Origin: a virus
Length of the DNA stretch: 23,508 bases
Virus record (IMG/VR): IMGVR_UViG_3300035698_011096
Location: 1 to 23,508 of that record
Strand: one strand, 5' to 3'
How positions within the stretch are numbered: the first letter of the stretch is position 1; the number at the start of each line of letters is the position of its first letter. Made by a program: the position numbers and the translations under genes. Of this stretch, positions 16,236-23,280 are shown piece by piece. The notes below the pieces were generated by a model, which did not search any database, was not told where the DNA came from, and saw only the letters and a list, made by a program, of their open reading frames with translations.

Positions 16236-16892
16236 TCTCTTAAACTTTTTTACAAGTTCTGAATTATCTCTATTTAGTATTCTATCTAAACCAGGCAATC
16301 CTGTCTGAACACCTAAACCTGTTTTCTTAACTCCAACTCCACCCATATTTCCATATCCCATTTTTTGAGATATTTGAGCTCTTAGAGCATCAGTACCGCC
16401 AGCACCGAGAGAACTTCCCATATTGATGGTTTCATCAATATCCGGTTCTGCATCCATATAAGATGGTATGTAAGTATTTTCTTGAACTAATTCTTGTTGT
16501 GGTAATGTATCTAATACCGATTTTGTACCACCACCAATTTGACCACCACTTCTTTGTTGTGAACTGAATGGTTTGGTTTGGTTTAAAATATCGTTAAGAA
16601 TTGGGTTCTTTGTGAATTGTCTTTGTTGAGTTTGTATACTTTCTTGTACTTGTACTCTTTCGTTTTGTAATACTTGATTAGCAGCTTCGAATGGGTCTAT
16701 CTCAATTTCCACCACTTTCGCGGAGGAAGCGGATACACCTCCCTTCACCTCATTGAGAGCCTTTTTGACTCTACGATTTACTTCTTCCTCTAATATTTTA
16801 GGGAAGGTTTTAGAAAGGAATTGCTCTTGTGTTTTGGCAACTTCTACTTCTACGATTACTTTAATTAGTTTTGCTAACTTTTTTGAATCCAT
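16233..16892 (-). CDS. Unknown linker-like protein upstream of gp25, 219 aa
   Basis: A 219-residue protein I cannot assign. Residues 1-50 form a charged amphipathic helix (KTFPKILEEEVNRRVKKAL). The middle (about 75-190) is Gln-, Gly- and Ser-rich and probably disordered. The C-terminus has a compact motif, GLPGLDRILNRDNSELVKKF, that looks like a binding peptide, since it is the only other ordered-looking part. Two helical ends joined by a flexible linker suggest a tether or assembly factor. It is the first gene of the long baseplate operon, behind a promoter box, and its stop codon forms part of the gp25 ribosome binding site, so equal or coupled expression with gp25 is expected. A role in baseplate or tail assembly is inferred from context only. 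Confidence 0.65.
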   Translation of the reverse strand: MDSKKLAKLIKVIVEVEVAKTQEQFLSKTFPKILEEEVNRRVKKALNEVKGGVSASSAKVVEIEIDPFEAANQVLQNERVQVQESIQTQQRQFTKNPILNDILNQTKPFSSQQRSGGQIGGGTKSVLDTLPQQELVQENTYIPSYMDAEPDIDETINMGSSLGAGGTDALRAQISQKMGYGNMGGVGVKKTGLGVQTGLPGLDRILNRDNSELVKKFKR

Positions 16893-16917
16893 TTTTAATT
16901 AATTGTTATTATCTTAG

Positions 16918-16927
16918 TATAAATATA
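16918..16927 (-). promoter_or_regulatory. Putative late promoter box TATATTTATA for the baseplate operon
   Basis: An exact copy of the ten-base box, 25 bases before the ATG of the 219-residue gene, in the 66-base gap after the peptidase gene. No further copy occurs until 4695-4704, so this box would drive about 12 kb covering seven genes. Confidence 0.7.
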
Positions 16928-16958
16928 TTTTGTTTGAGTTTATGGTTATTCAGTACGA

Positions 16959-18296
16959 TTATACATAGTACAACTTAATACCTGGTTCGTATTTGCCTTT
17001 TAGCATTGTTAATTGTTTTTTTCTATTACCACCTCTTTTATGACTAATATGTAACCATATTGAATTACCATGTTCAAAAATGATTTGGTCAAATGCAATA
17101 TTTTGGACTATAAATTCAGTAACTGCTAAATAATCTTTTGGAGAAAATCCACTAAATTGTAAATCCACAGCCTCACCCTTTTCATGTTGTGATATTCTAC
17201 CACCGGGTAAAGAAGGGCCCCCTCTAAATGCAGAGTTAATTACCATATTGGGATATTTTTTGAGAATAGGTTCTAAGATATTTTCAGAAACTGCTTTTAA
17301 ATTACATATAATTTCATCTACACTCAAACCAACCTGTGCTTTTATTTTATGAGGGAACGTTGTTTTTATTGATAAATCTTTAACTTTAAAATTTGGTGAA
17401 ATTTGTGCATCATAATCAAGTCCAATACCACATTCAACTGCAACTCCATCACCTAATTTAGAAGTAACATTTATTTCAGTTGGATTATTTAGGGTTGGTA
17501 CCGATGGTGTCGGTATTGATTCTAATAATACTTTTTTTATTGTATTAATTTGAGAACCAGCATCCTCACCATCATCAGATAAAATTTCAACAGTACCCAA
17601 TAATTTAACAATTGCAGTTGCACCTTCTATGGTATTGTTATCCTCTGGAATAGAATCTAATAATTTTTGAACCTCACTTAATTCTTCAATTGGTGAAACT
17701 ACTAGAGTTGGTTTTGCTGGAGTTAATGTATAACCAGTTAATTGAACAAATCCAGGTAAGGGTGGTATAAGTGGGAATCCAAAATATAATGAGATAGTAG
17801 TACAACTAAATTGTATTGTTGTTAAATGTATTTGCGCGTACAAAATAAATAAATCTAAAAAGTTACCAGCAGAATCAGTTGGTTGTTCTGCGGGTGTTTC
17901 CGGCCATTTTCCTGGATTAGAAACTATACCACTTGTTAATGCTATATTTTGAAATGCAAGAAGAGGTGGAATCAATGGTGGTGTTTGTGCCAATTGAGCA
18001 CCGCCCCAATAACCAAGTACTGCCTGTCCTATATCTTTTAACCATTTATGTTTACCAGTTTCAGATTTGGTGAGTGCAATTGCACAGGCAGATATCATCA
18101 ACTTTTCCATTACTTCAGTATTGCCTTTAGCAAGAGGTAATGGTAATCCTAAAATTCCGCGTGTAGTAACACTACCGAGTTTCATTGCAGAATCATAAGC
18201 AGTGGTAAATTGTTTGGCAAAATCTTCTTTGGATTTAACTCCATTGGGATTATCCATATAGGATTTCATTATGGTTTTAAAGATATCCCAAGACAT
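16959..18296 (-). CDS. Tail-associated protein with C-terminal M15-type zinc peptidase
   Basis: A 445-residue two-part protein. The C-terminal part (about 325-430) carries the zinc-peptidase signature of the M15/hedgehog-DD-peptidase fold: SQHEKGEAVDL (residues 369-379, ligands H371 and D378) and WLHISH (414-419, third ligand H416), with E408 as candidate catalytic base. Such domains cut D-Ala-containing or other peptide links of peptidoglycan. The N-terminal part (1-190) is a separate domain with proline-rich hydrophobic turns (PPLIPPLLAF, FGFPLIPPLPGF) that may anchor it in the tail hub. Position directly after the spike gene (3-base gap) suggests a tail lysin that opens the cell wall during DNA entry. 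A lysis endolysin is less likely, because no holin-like gene is adjacent and the N-terminal domain looks structural. Confidence 0.8.
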   Translation of the reverse strand: MSWDIFKTIMKSYMDNPNGVKSKEDFAKQFTTAYDSAMKLGSVTTRGILGLPLPLAKGNTEVMEKLMISACAIALTKSETGKHKWLKDIGQAVLGYWGGAQLAQTPPLIPPLLAFQNIALTSGIVSNPGKWPETPAEQPTDSAGNFLDLFILYAQIHLTTIQFSCTTISLYFGFPLIPPLPGFVQLTGYTLTPAKPTLVVSPIEELSEVQKLLDSIPEDNNTIEGATAIVKLLGTVEILSDDGEDAGSQINTIKKVLLESIPTPSVPTLNNPTEINVTSKLGDGVAVECGIGLDYDAQISPNFKVKDLSIKTTFPHKIKAQVGLSVDEIICNLKAVSENILEPILKKYPNMVINSAFRGGPSLPGGRISQHEKGEAVDLQFSGFSPKDYLAVTEFIVQNIAFDQIIFEHGNSIWLHISHKRGGNRKKQLTMLKGKYEPGIKLYYV

Positions 18297-18299
18297 AAT

Positions 18300-19568
18300 T
18301 TATTCTGTGAAGTTTAGAGTAGATTTAATATCGTTTAATCTTGATTGTATTTCATCAAATTGAGATATATTAGTTGGTCCAACTGCCGATGGGCCTGCTG
18401 GAGTATTAAATACTTGTTTTTTTATCTCATCAATTAAATCATTTAAAACATCTACTAATTGTTGTCCTCTTACCAAAGGTTCGGTGGTTTCGGTAGTATT
18501 TAAAAGTATATTTCCATTACCAGTATCAATAAAAACATTTCCACTATTTCTATCAGTTGTAATATTAACATCACCACCAAAATCTAAATCTGCACCACCA
18601 CTACCATTATCGATTGTAAATTTACCATCAGAGATAAATCCATAATCTCCTTTAGAAAAGAATAACATCTTATCTGTTTTGGATGATATAGTAATACGAC
18701 CCGAGTTTATTAAAACTTGATCTAATCCATCGGGTTCATCAGTTTTGGCGTTAATTGGTTTGGTTTTAAAATCAGATGAACCACCATCATCAATAGTTCC
18801 AGGTAAGAAACCTAATTTATAATTGTTAGAAGATAATACGATAGTAGAACCATCTTTGTTTACATCTTCTTCAGTTAAAGACCTTTTTTTTAATTTTTCA
18901 ATAGATTCATCATTTTGTCTGTTTCGTATAATGATAGTTGGTGAAAATTCAGTATTATCTTTAGTTCCATTATTATATGCACTAAATCGAATAGATTGGC
19001 CAAAACGAGATTCTATTATCCTATCCCCTTCATATAATTTTAATTTATTTATTTGAGTAGGGTCAAAGTAATCACCAAGTAATTGTTTTCTATCGACTGG
19101 TTCATTTCCATCCGAAGATTTTTTTGGTATGGTTGTTTGGGATGATTCTGAATAATCTTTAGATTTACTTTCGGAGGGTTTTTCGGATTTACCAAATAAC
19201 GAAATATCAGCATCTTCTATTGCATTTCCTTTATTAATATCCGCAGAATGGATTCTATCATAAAATCGATTACTACCATCTTTTAATATTCTAACAGTTT
19301 CACCTTTTATGGGAATACCTACTGAATCATTAAATGGTTTTGCAATAGGAAATTGTTTGTTATTGGAAGTTAAATCTGTGGTTTCTCTTACAAAGATACA
19401 ACCAACCAAATCAGTATCTAATGATTCAACATCATCCGATACGTTTTCAAATTCAGCAATTCTTGGGTCGTTATCATCTAAAACTACATAATCTACAATA
19501 GCAGTAGTCCATTGGTTAGATAATCCAAACCTATTATTTTTTGATTGCGATTCTCTACTCCCTGCCAT
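18300..19568 (-). CDS. Baseplate central spike protein (gp5/VgrG-like), no lysozyme domain
   Basis: A 422-residue protein. Residues about 20-115 and 160-220 look like OB-fold material (VGIPIKGETVRILKDG; YEGDRIIESRFGQSIRFSAY), the part that sits on the hub in gp5-type spikes. Residues about 285-360 are short repeated beta-strands (DVNITTDRNSGNVFIDTG, then GNILLNTTE) as in the triple-stranded beta-helix needle. The end (365-422) is helical (EPLVRGQQLVDVLNDLIDEI). In T4, gp5 also has an internal lysozyme; no such domain is visible here, and the next gene encodes a peptidase that may replace it. The ATG lies 14 bases inside the previous gene. Confidence 0.8.
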   Translation of the reverse strand: MAGSRESQSKNNRFGLSNQWTTAIVDYVVLDDNDPRIAEFENVSDDVESLDTDLVGCIFVRETTDLTSNNKQFPIAKPFNDSVGIPIKGETVRILKDGSNRFYDRIHSADINKGNAIEDADISLFGKSEKPSESKSKDYSESSQTTIPKKSSDGNEPVDRKQLLGDYFDPTQINKLKLYEGDRIIESRFGQSIRFSAYNNGTKDNTEFSPTIIIRNRQNDESIEKLKKRSLTEEDVNKDGSTIVLSSNNYKLGFLPGTIDDGGSSDFKTKPINAKTDEPDGLDQVLINSGRITISSKTDKMLFFSKGDYGFISDGKFTIDNGSGGADLDFGGDVNITTDRNSGNVFIDTGNGNILLNTTETTEPLVRGQQLVDVLNDLIDEIKKQVFNTPAGPSAVGPTNISQFDEIQSRLNDIKSTLNFTE

Positions 19569-19980
19569 TTCCTTTACCTACTCTTTGTTTTAATTCTTCA
19601 ATCTCATTAGTAAGTGAATCAACTTTTAAATCTTGTTCATCTGCAACTTCATTGACAGTATCTTCTAATTGTTTTAAAAGTTGTTCTTTTTCAGTATCAG
19701 AAAGAAATCCAACATCCCCTTCTGCTTTTTGTGATGCACCGATGATTCGTTGTGCAATCGCAGCCATCTTAATTAAAGAATCATCGTTCCTTACTGATGA
19801 ATCAATTAAATCTTTTATAATAGGGCCCATAACTGCCATATCACCAGAATGACGAATAAGTTTTCTCATCTCTGCAATCAATTCAGATATCCTAAGTTTT
19901 TTGGTTTGTTGGTTATCGTAAATATCCTTAAACAAACCACCAAGGTTCTTTCCAGGAAATAATTCAAAATCTATACTCAT
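19555..19980 (-). CDS. Unknown helical protein, 141 aa, upstream of the spike gene
   Basis: A 141-residue protein of unrecognised family. It is predicted almost wholly helical: residues 20-85 form a compact helical region (ISELIAEMRKLIRHSGDMAV; LIKMAAIAQRIIGASQ), and residues 95-135 form an acidic coiled coil (LLKQLEDTVNEVADEQDL). It opens a three-gene unit with the spike and peptidase genes, behind a promoter box 22 bases upstream, and overlaps the spike gene by 14 bases. A tail-hub chaperone, hub component or packaging-related factor are all possible; nothing in the sequence decides. Confidence 0.65.
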   Translation of the reverse strand: MSIDFELFPGKNLGGLFKDIYDNQQTKKLRISELIAEMRKLIRHSGDMAVMGPIIKDLIDSSVRNDDSLIKMAAIAQRIIGASQKAEGDVGFLSDTEKEQLLKQLEDTVNEVADEQDLKVDSLTNEIEELKQRVGKGNGRE

Positions 19981-20002
19981 GATTTTACTATATTATGTTG
20001 TA

Positions 20003-20012
20003 TATAAATATA
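20003..20012 (-). promoter_or_regulatory. Putative late promoter box TATATTTATA for the spike unit
   Basis: An exact copy of the ten-base box, 22 bases before the ATG of the 141-residue gene and 10 bases after a terminator hairpin. Confidence 0.7.
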
Positions 20013-20046
20013 GTAAAACAAAAAACCCTCCATATTGGGAGGGTTT
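20013..20046 (-). terminator. Rho-independent terminator after the exported-protein gene
   Basis: On the minus strand, AAACCCTCC pairs perfectly with GGAGGGTTT around a six-base CAATAT loop, then runs into TTTGTTTTAC. The stem is 9 base pairs (20023-20031 with 20038-20046). It lies 24 bases beyond the stop of the small exported protein. Confidence 0.9.
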
Positions 20047-20069
20047 CGAATAATCACTTTAGTCTACGA

Positions 20070-20381
20070 TTATTTATTATTGGATGCCAAACGTGTTTCT
20101 AAACGTTGTACCTTTCTTCGGAGTTGTTCCATCCTAATCTGATTATAAGTATATCGTTCTCCCTTAATTGGTTCTATCCAAACTAAAGTTCCCATATTAT
20201 ATTCAGCCTTCCCAAATTCAGATTTCCATATACCATCGGGTACATGTTTAGTTCCATTATAAACGAGTTTTCCTTTTTGGATACCATCATTTACTTTAAT
20301 TTTTTGTTTGATTACTTCCACCTCTTGTGAGAATGCAATTGTGGTGAAGATGAGAAGTAATAGTGTAGTAAGTTTTCTCAT
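20070..20381 (-). CDS. Small exported protein with flavobacterial-type signal peptide
   Basis: A 103-residue protein. The N-terminus MRKLTTLLLLIFTTIAFSQE has a basic start, a hydrophobic core and a likely cleavage after AFS, before QEVEV, the form common in Flavobacteriia. There is no lipobox Cys, so a periplasmic or secreted soluble protein is predicted. The mature part has a short beta-like region (GKLVYNGTKHVPDGIWKSEF), loosely reminiscent of YwqK/MORN-variant repeats, and a basic coiled-coil C-terminus (IRMEQLRRKVQRLETRL). I cannot name a function. The gene has its own promoter box with an AGAGG site and its own terminator, so it is a stand-alone unit inserted between conserved phage genes, like a moron. 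Exclusion of other phages, envelope alteration or help with lysis are possible roles; all are inference. Confidence 0.75.
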   Translation of the reverse strand: MRKLTTLLLLIFTTIAFSQEVEVIKQKIKVNDGIQKGKLVYNGTKHVPDGIWKSEFGKAEYNMGTLVWIEPIKGERYTYNQIRMEQLRRKVQRLETRLASNNK

Positions 20382-20398
20382 AATATATGCCTCTTTAT

Positions 20399-20408
20399 TA
20401 TAAATATA
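20399..20408 (-). promoter_or_regulatory. Putative late promoter box TATATTTATA for the exported-protein gene
   Basis: An exact copy of the ten-base box, 17 bases before the ATG, with AGAGG in between. Directly upstream lie four phased TTAAC repeats. Confidence 0.7.
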
Positions 20409-20410
20409 GG

Positions 20411-20449
20411 AATGTTAAGAAAACGTTAAGAATGTTAAGATAATGTTAA
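20411..20449 (-). repeat. Four phased direct repeats of CTTAACATT upstream of a promoter box
   Basis: On the minus strand TTAAC occurs four times within 36 bases, in a consensus close to CTTAACATT. Steps are 11, 9 and 11 bases, so all copies face the same side of the helix. They fill the space between the carbamoyltransferase stop and the promoter box. This arrangement suggests a binding site for an activator or repressor of the exported-protein gene. No other box has it. Confidence 0.55.
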
Positions 20450-22156
20450 TTAAAATACTTTCTTCTTTACAATAAAATTACCAAGAACCAATGTATCCAT
20501 TTCACAATTTAAAAAAGTTTCAATTGCAGTTCGTGGGTCTAACACCATTGTCTGGTCTTTCAAGTTGAACGAAGTATTAAGAACCATTGGGTACCCATTA
20601 TCTACATTGAGTTGAGTAAGAAGTTTATACATTCTTCTGTGATGATTGTTAGATACTGATTGTATTCTTGCAGAACCATCAATGTGAGTAATTGCAGGTA
20701 AGTATTTTTGGTGTTCTTCTTTTACATGAACTACTTGATTCATATAAGGAACTATCTTATCGTAATCAAAGTATCGAGTTTGTTCTTCTAACTTTACCAT
20801 CGGAGCGAAAGGTCTGAACCCTTCTCTCTTTTTAATTACACGATTTACCCTTGCCTTCATTTGTGGGTCACATGGATTTGCAAGTATGGAACGATTACCC
20901 AATGCACGAGAACCAAATTCCATTGGTCCTTCAAACCAACCAATAACATTACCTTCAGTAATTTGTTTGGATATAATTGGTATAAGTTCGGAATCTATTT
21001 TGAATTGGTAATATACATCTTTTTTCATTGAGATTAAAACTTCTTCCATTTCTTCTTTTGAATAAGAAGGACCTAAGTAAGGATTAGTATTATCAATTCT
21101 TGGTGAAGTTGGATTTGTTCTATAAAAGTATTCTAAGGCACATCCAATGGCAGAACCAGCATCAGATGGTGCAGCAGGAATCCATAATTGTTTGTATAAA
21201 GATTTTTTTAGAATTTTTCCATTAGCAGTTCCATTGTAGGCACAACCACCGGATAAACATAAGTTAGTAGTTGAACGAGTAATATATAACTTATCAATCA
21301 AACGAAATAACAAAAACTCATATTGTTGTTGTAAAGTTGCTGCTAAATCTTTATGGTCTTGTGTAAGTTCTTCTTCCGGAAATCTATTTGGTAATTCTAA
21401 TAATGATGATAACTTCTCATTAAACATATGGTCATCCGACCAATCGTATGTAAAGTATTTCATATCTAATTCAAACCCACCATCGTTTGTAGTGGTGTAT
21501 AATTTCTCAAATCTTTTTTGAAATTTAGTTGAATTACCATAGGGTGCCAATCCCATTACCTTATACTCGCCTTCATTTGGTTTGAAACCAAGAAAGGCAG
21601 TAAAGGTGGAATACAACATACCCAATGAATGGGGGAAATTAATCGATTGTAGGGGGAATAATTTATTTCCTTCTCCATAGTATAGAGAAGTAGTTTCCCA
21701 CTCTCCTACACCATCTACTGAAAGAATAGATGCCTTTTGAAATGGGGAAGTATAGTATGAATACGCTACGTGAGATAAATGATGGTCACCATATTGAATA
21801 TCTACATAAGGATTTGTTATTTCCTTAATACAATTTTCTATCTCAGTAATTTTATCTTTGTTTCTTTTGATTATCTCTAATCTATTTTCCTTTTCAGATT
21901 TAGGTCCTCTCTTAGTAGATGTTTCAATTCTATCTAATTTAGTATGGGGGTTATCATAAAAAGTAACAACCTCAATTTCTCTACCATCAACATTGAATTT
22001 TTTAAATAACCAATTAATAGTATTTGTAGGAAATGATGAATCATGTTTTATACCTGTGAATCTTTCTTCTTCACAAGCTCCTAAAACTTTTCCATCTTTT
22101 AATAAAGTTGCTGCCGAATCGTGGTAACCACAACTAATTCCTAATATATAACTCAT
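20450..22156 (-). CDS. Carbamoyltransferase, NodU/CmcH/TobZ family
   Basis: A 568-residue protein, full length for the family. The N-terminal ASKHA-like part (1-345) carries HHLSH (125-129), the metal-binding His motif shared with Kae1/HypF-type enzymes, then VDGVGEWETTSLYY and EGEYKVMGLAPYG (195-207), and LSGGCAYNG (301-309). The C-terminal part (about 385-565) has GPMEFGSRALGNRS (410-423), FRPFAPMV (447-454) and LNTSFN (526-531), all signature segments. The enzyme uses carbamoyl phosphate and ATP to form a carbamoyl-adenylate and transfers the carbamoyl group to a hydroxyl. The acceptor cannot be read from the sequence: sugars in Nod factors and antibiotics are classical, and carbamoylation of 5-hydroxymethylcytosine has been reported for a virus-derived relative. 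It has its own promoter box 20 bases upstream, pointing to late expression. No active-site truncation is evident. Confidence 0.92.
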   Translation of the reverse strand: MSYILGISCGYHDSAATLLKDGKVLGACEEERFTGIKHDSSFPTNTINWLFKKFNVDGREIEVVTFYDNPHTKLDRIETSTKRGPKSEKENRLEIIKRNKDKITEIENCIKEITNPYVDIQYGDHHLSHVAYSYYTSPFQKASILSVDGVGEWETTSLYYGEGNKLFPLQSINFPHSLGMLYSTFTAFLGFKPNEGEYKVMGLAPYGNSTKFQKRFEKLYTTTNDGGFELDMKYFTYDWSDDHMFNEKLSSLLELPNRFPEEELTQDHKDLAATLQQQYEFLLFRLIDKLYITRSTTNLCLSGGCAYNGTANGKILKKSLYKQLWIPAAPSDAGSAIGCALEYFYRTNPTSPRIDNTNPYLGPSYSKEEMEEVLISMKKDVYYQFKIDSELIPIISKQITEGNVIGWFEGPMEFGSRALGNRSILANPCDPQMKARVNRVIKKREGFRPFAPMVKLEEQTRYFDYDKIVPYMNQVVHVKEEHQKYLPAITHIDGSARIQSVSNNHHRRMYKLLTQLNVDNGYPMVLNTSFNLKDQTMVLDPRTAIETFLNCEMDTLVLGNFIVKKKVF

Positions 22157-22176
22157 TGGTATTTTTTTGTATTATA

Positions 22177-22186
22177 TATAAATATA
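22177..22186 (-). promoter_or_regulatory. Putative late promoter box TATATTTATA for the carbamoyltransferase gene
   Basis: An exact copy of the ten-base box, 20 bases before the ATG, in the 72-base gap after the sigma factor gene. No convincing ribosome binding site follows. Confidence 0.65.
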
Positions 22187-22228
22187 CTTTTATTATAAAA
22201 TTTATAGTATTATTATAATGAGAGTATT

Positions 22229-23005
22229 TTATAAAAACTCTTCATCAATATATGGATTTGAATCTACCATATCATCTTGAGTTGGTGCTTGCCAAAATTC
22301 TTTCTTTTTTGGTTCTCTAAATTCACCATACTCTAAATAATCATTTAACATTACCTTCTGATGTTTCTTCATCGTATTTACAACTTTGGTAATGTAATGA
22401 GTTTTACAATCTGTCATTTCTCTTACCAAAAGATAGAGGTGTTTCTTATTAAAGTTTTCAATATGTTCACTTCTACGAAATAATTCTAAGATTGCATCTG
22501 CAATTTGTAAATCTCTTTTTTTGGTAAAGATGGAATTTAAATTTCTATCCCAATACGAAATCATAATGTGTTTAAATTCTTTAAACTCACTTGCCTCATT
22601 TACATCATCAAAATCGTTTTCCGGATTCCAAGTTTCTGGCATTGTAGAAATTAATGCGTTTTGTTTCCATCTTTTGTAATTACCATTATTTGCAAGTATC
22701 AAATGATTCTTTGCGATAATAGTAAAGTAAGAGAACGCTCTACCTTTACCTTCTTGAAACATATGCATCTTTTCAACCATAGTAGAAACTACTTCGGTTT
22801 GCATATCTTTTTTAGGAACATCAAAATACTGAAACTTAAATGTATTAATTACATTCTCTGCAAGTTTTTCAAAAGGAAATTTAATTCTTTCTGAGTAAAT
22901 CTTTGAACGAGTTTCTGAACAATCACAATTGTTGTATTCAACTATTGCTTCTTGAGCGGGTGTACCAAAATATATTTTGGATTTTTTTCTTCTTGGTTTA
23001 GTCAT
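22229..23005 (-). CDS. 55: Late-transcription sigma factor, T4 gp55-like
   Basis: A 258-residue protein. KGRAFSYFTIIAKN (residues 87-100) is the region-2 helix seen in gp55-like phage sigma factors, followed by KRWK (111-114) and a helical second half (VREMTDCKTHYITKVVNTMK). The N-terminus is strongly basic (KPRRKKSK) and the C-terminus acidic, ending YIDEEFL, which could serve as the clamp-binding tail that in T4 gp55 contacts the gp45 sliding clamp. T4 gp55 is 185 residues, so this version is longer. It would direct host RNA polymerase to late promoters, a good match to the repeated TATATTTATA boxes. Its ATG overlaps the preceding stop as TAATG. No promoter box precedes it inside the window, as expected of a gene needed before late transcription. 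Confidence 0.82.
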   Translation of the reverse strand: MTKPRRKKSKIYFGTPAQEAIVEYNNCDCSETRSKIYSERIKFPFEKLAENVINTFKFQYFDVPKKDMQTEVVSTMVEKMHMFQEGKGRAFSYFTIIAKNHLILANNGNYKRWKQNALISTMPETWNPENDFDDVNEASEFKEFKHIMISYWDRNLNSIFTKKRDLQIADAILELFRRSEHIENFNKKHLYLLVREMTDCKTHYITKVVNTMKKHQKVMLNDYLEYGEFREPKKKEFWQAPTQDDMVDSNPYIDEEFL

Positions 23006-23268
23006 TAAATTTCTTCGTTTAAATCTTCTATTATTTTTTTAAGTTGTGAAAAGGTTTCACCAACTTCATCATCTTTTTCAAATGCTTGTTTTAAATCAAT
23101 TTCTCTCATATTGTTTAAAGAAATTTCTACCTTAGAACGAGTTTCATCTATGGTTGATATAACTCTATCTTCTAATTGTTCAATTTGTTTAAGTAGATTT
23201 CTGATAATAATGACTGATAGTACAACAAGTACAATTGATATGATTATCACACTATATAATGTATTCAT
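23005..23268 (-). CDS. Small membrane-anchored coiled-coil protein, 87 aa
   Basis: An 87-residue protein with one N-terminal transmembrane helix (about residues 4-24, YSVIIISIVLVVLSVIII) followed by a charged coiled coil (LLKQIEQLEDRVISTIDETR) and an acidic end. The basic residues just after the helix predict the tail in the cytoplasm. No family is recognised. It is coupled by a one-base overlap to the sigma factor gene, so the two are made together. A spanin- or holin-like role is possible from size alone but is not supported by motifs or by neighbouring lysis genes. Confidence 0.65.
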   Translation of the reverse strand: MNTLYSVIIISIVLVVLSVIIIRNLLKQIEQLEDRVISTIDETRSKVEISLNNMREIDLKQAFEKDDEVGETFSQLKKIIEDLNEEI

Positions 23269-23280
23269 AATATTGTAAAG

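Noticed and set aside
2739-20408. Rightward (plus-strand) T4-type late promoters TATAAATA at the same seven sites
   Set aside because: No plausible gene lies in that direction and every copy has the fixed distance to minus-strand starts; kept only as an alternative test of the main promoter claim.
22190-22225. AT-only inverted repeat (ATTATAA/TTATAAT) after the sigma factor gene, considered as a terminator
   Set aside because: There is no GC pair in the stem and the loop is long, so in such AT-rich DNA it may arise by chance.
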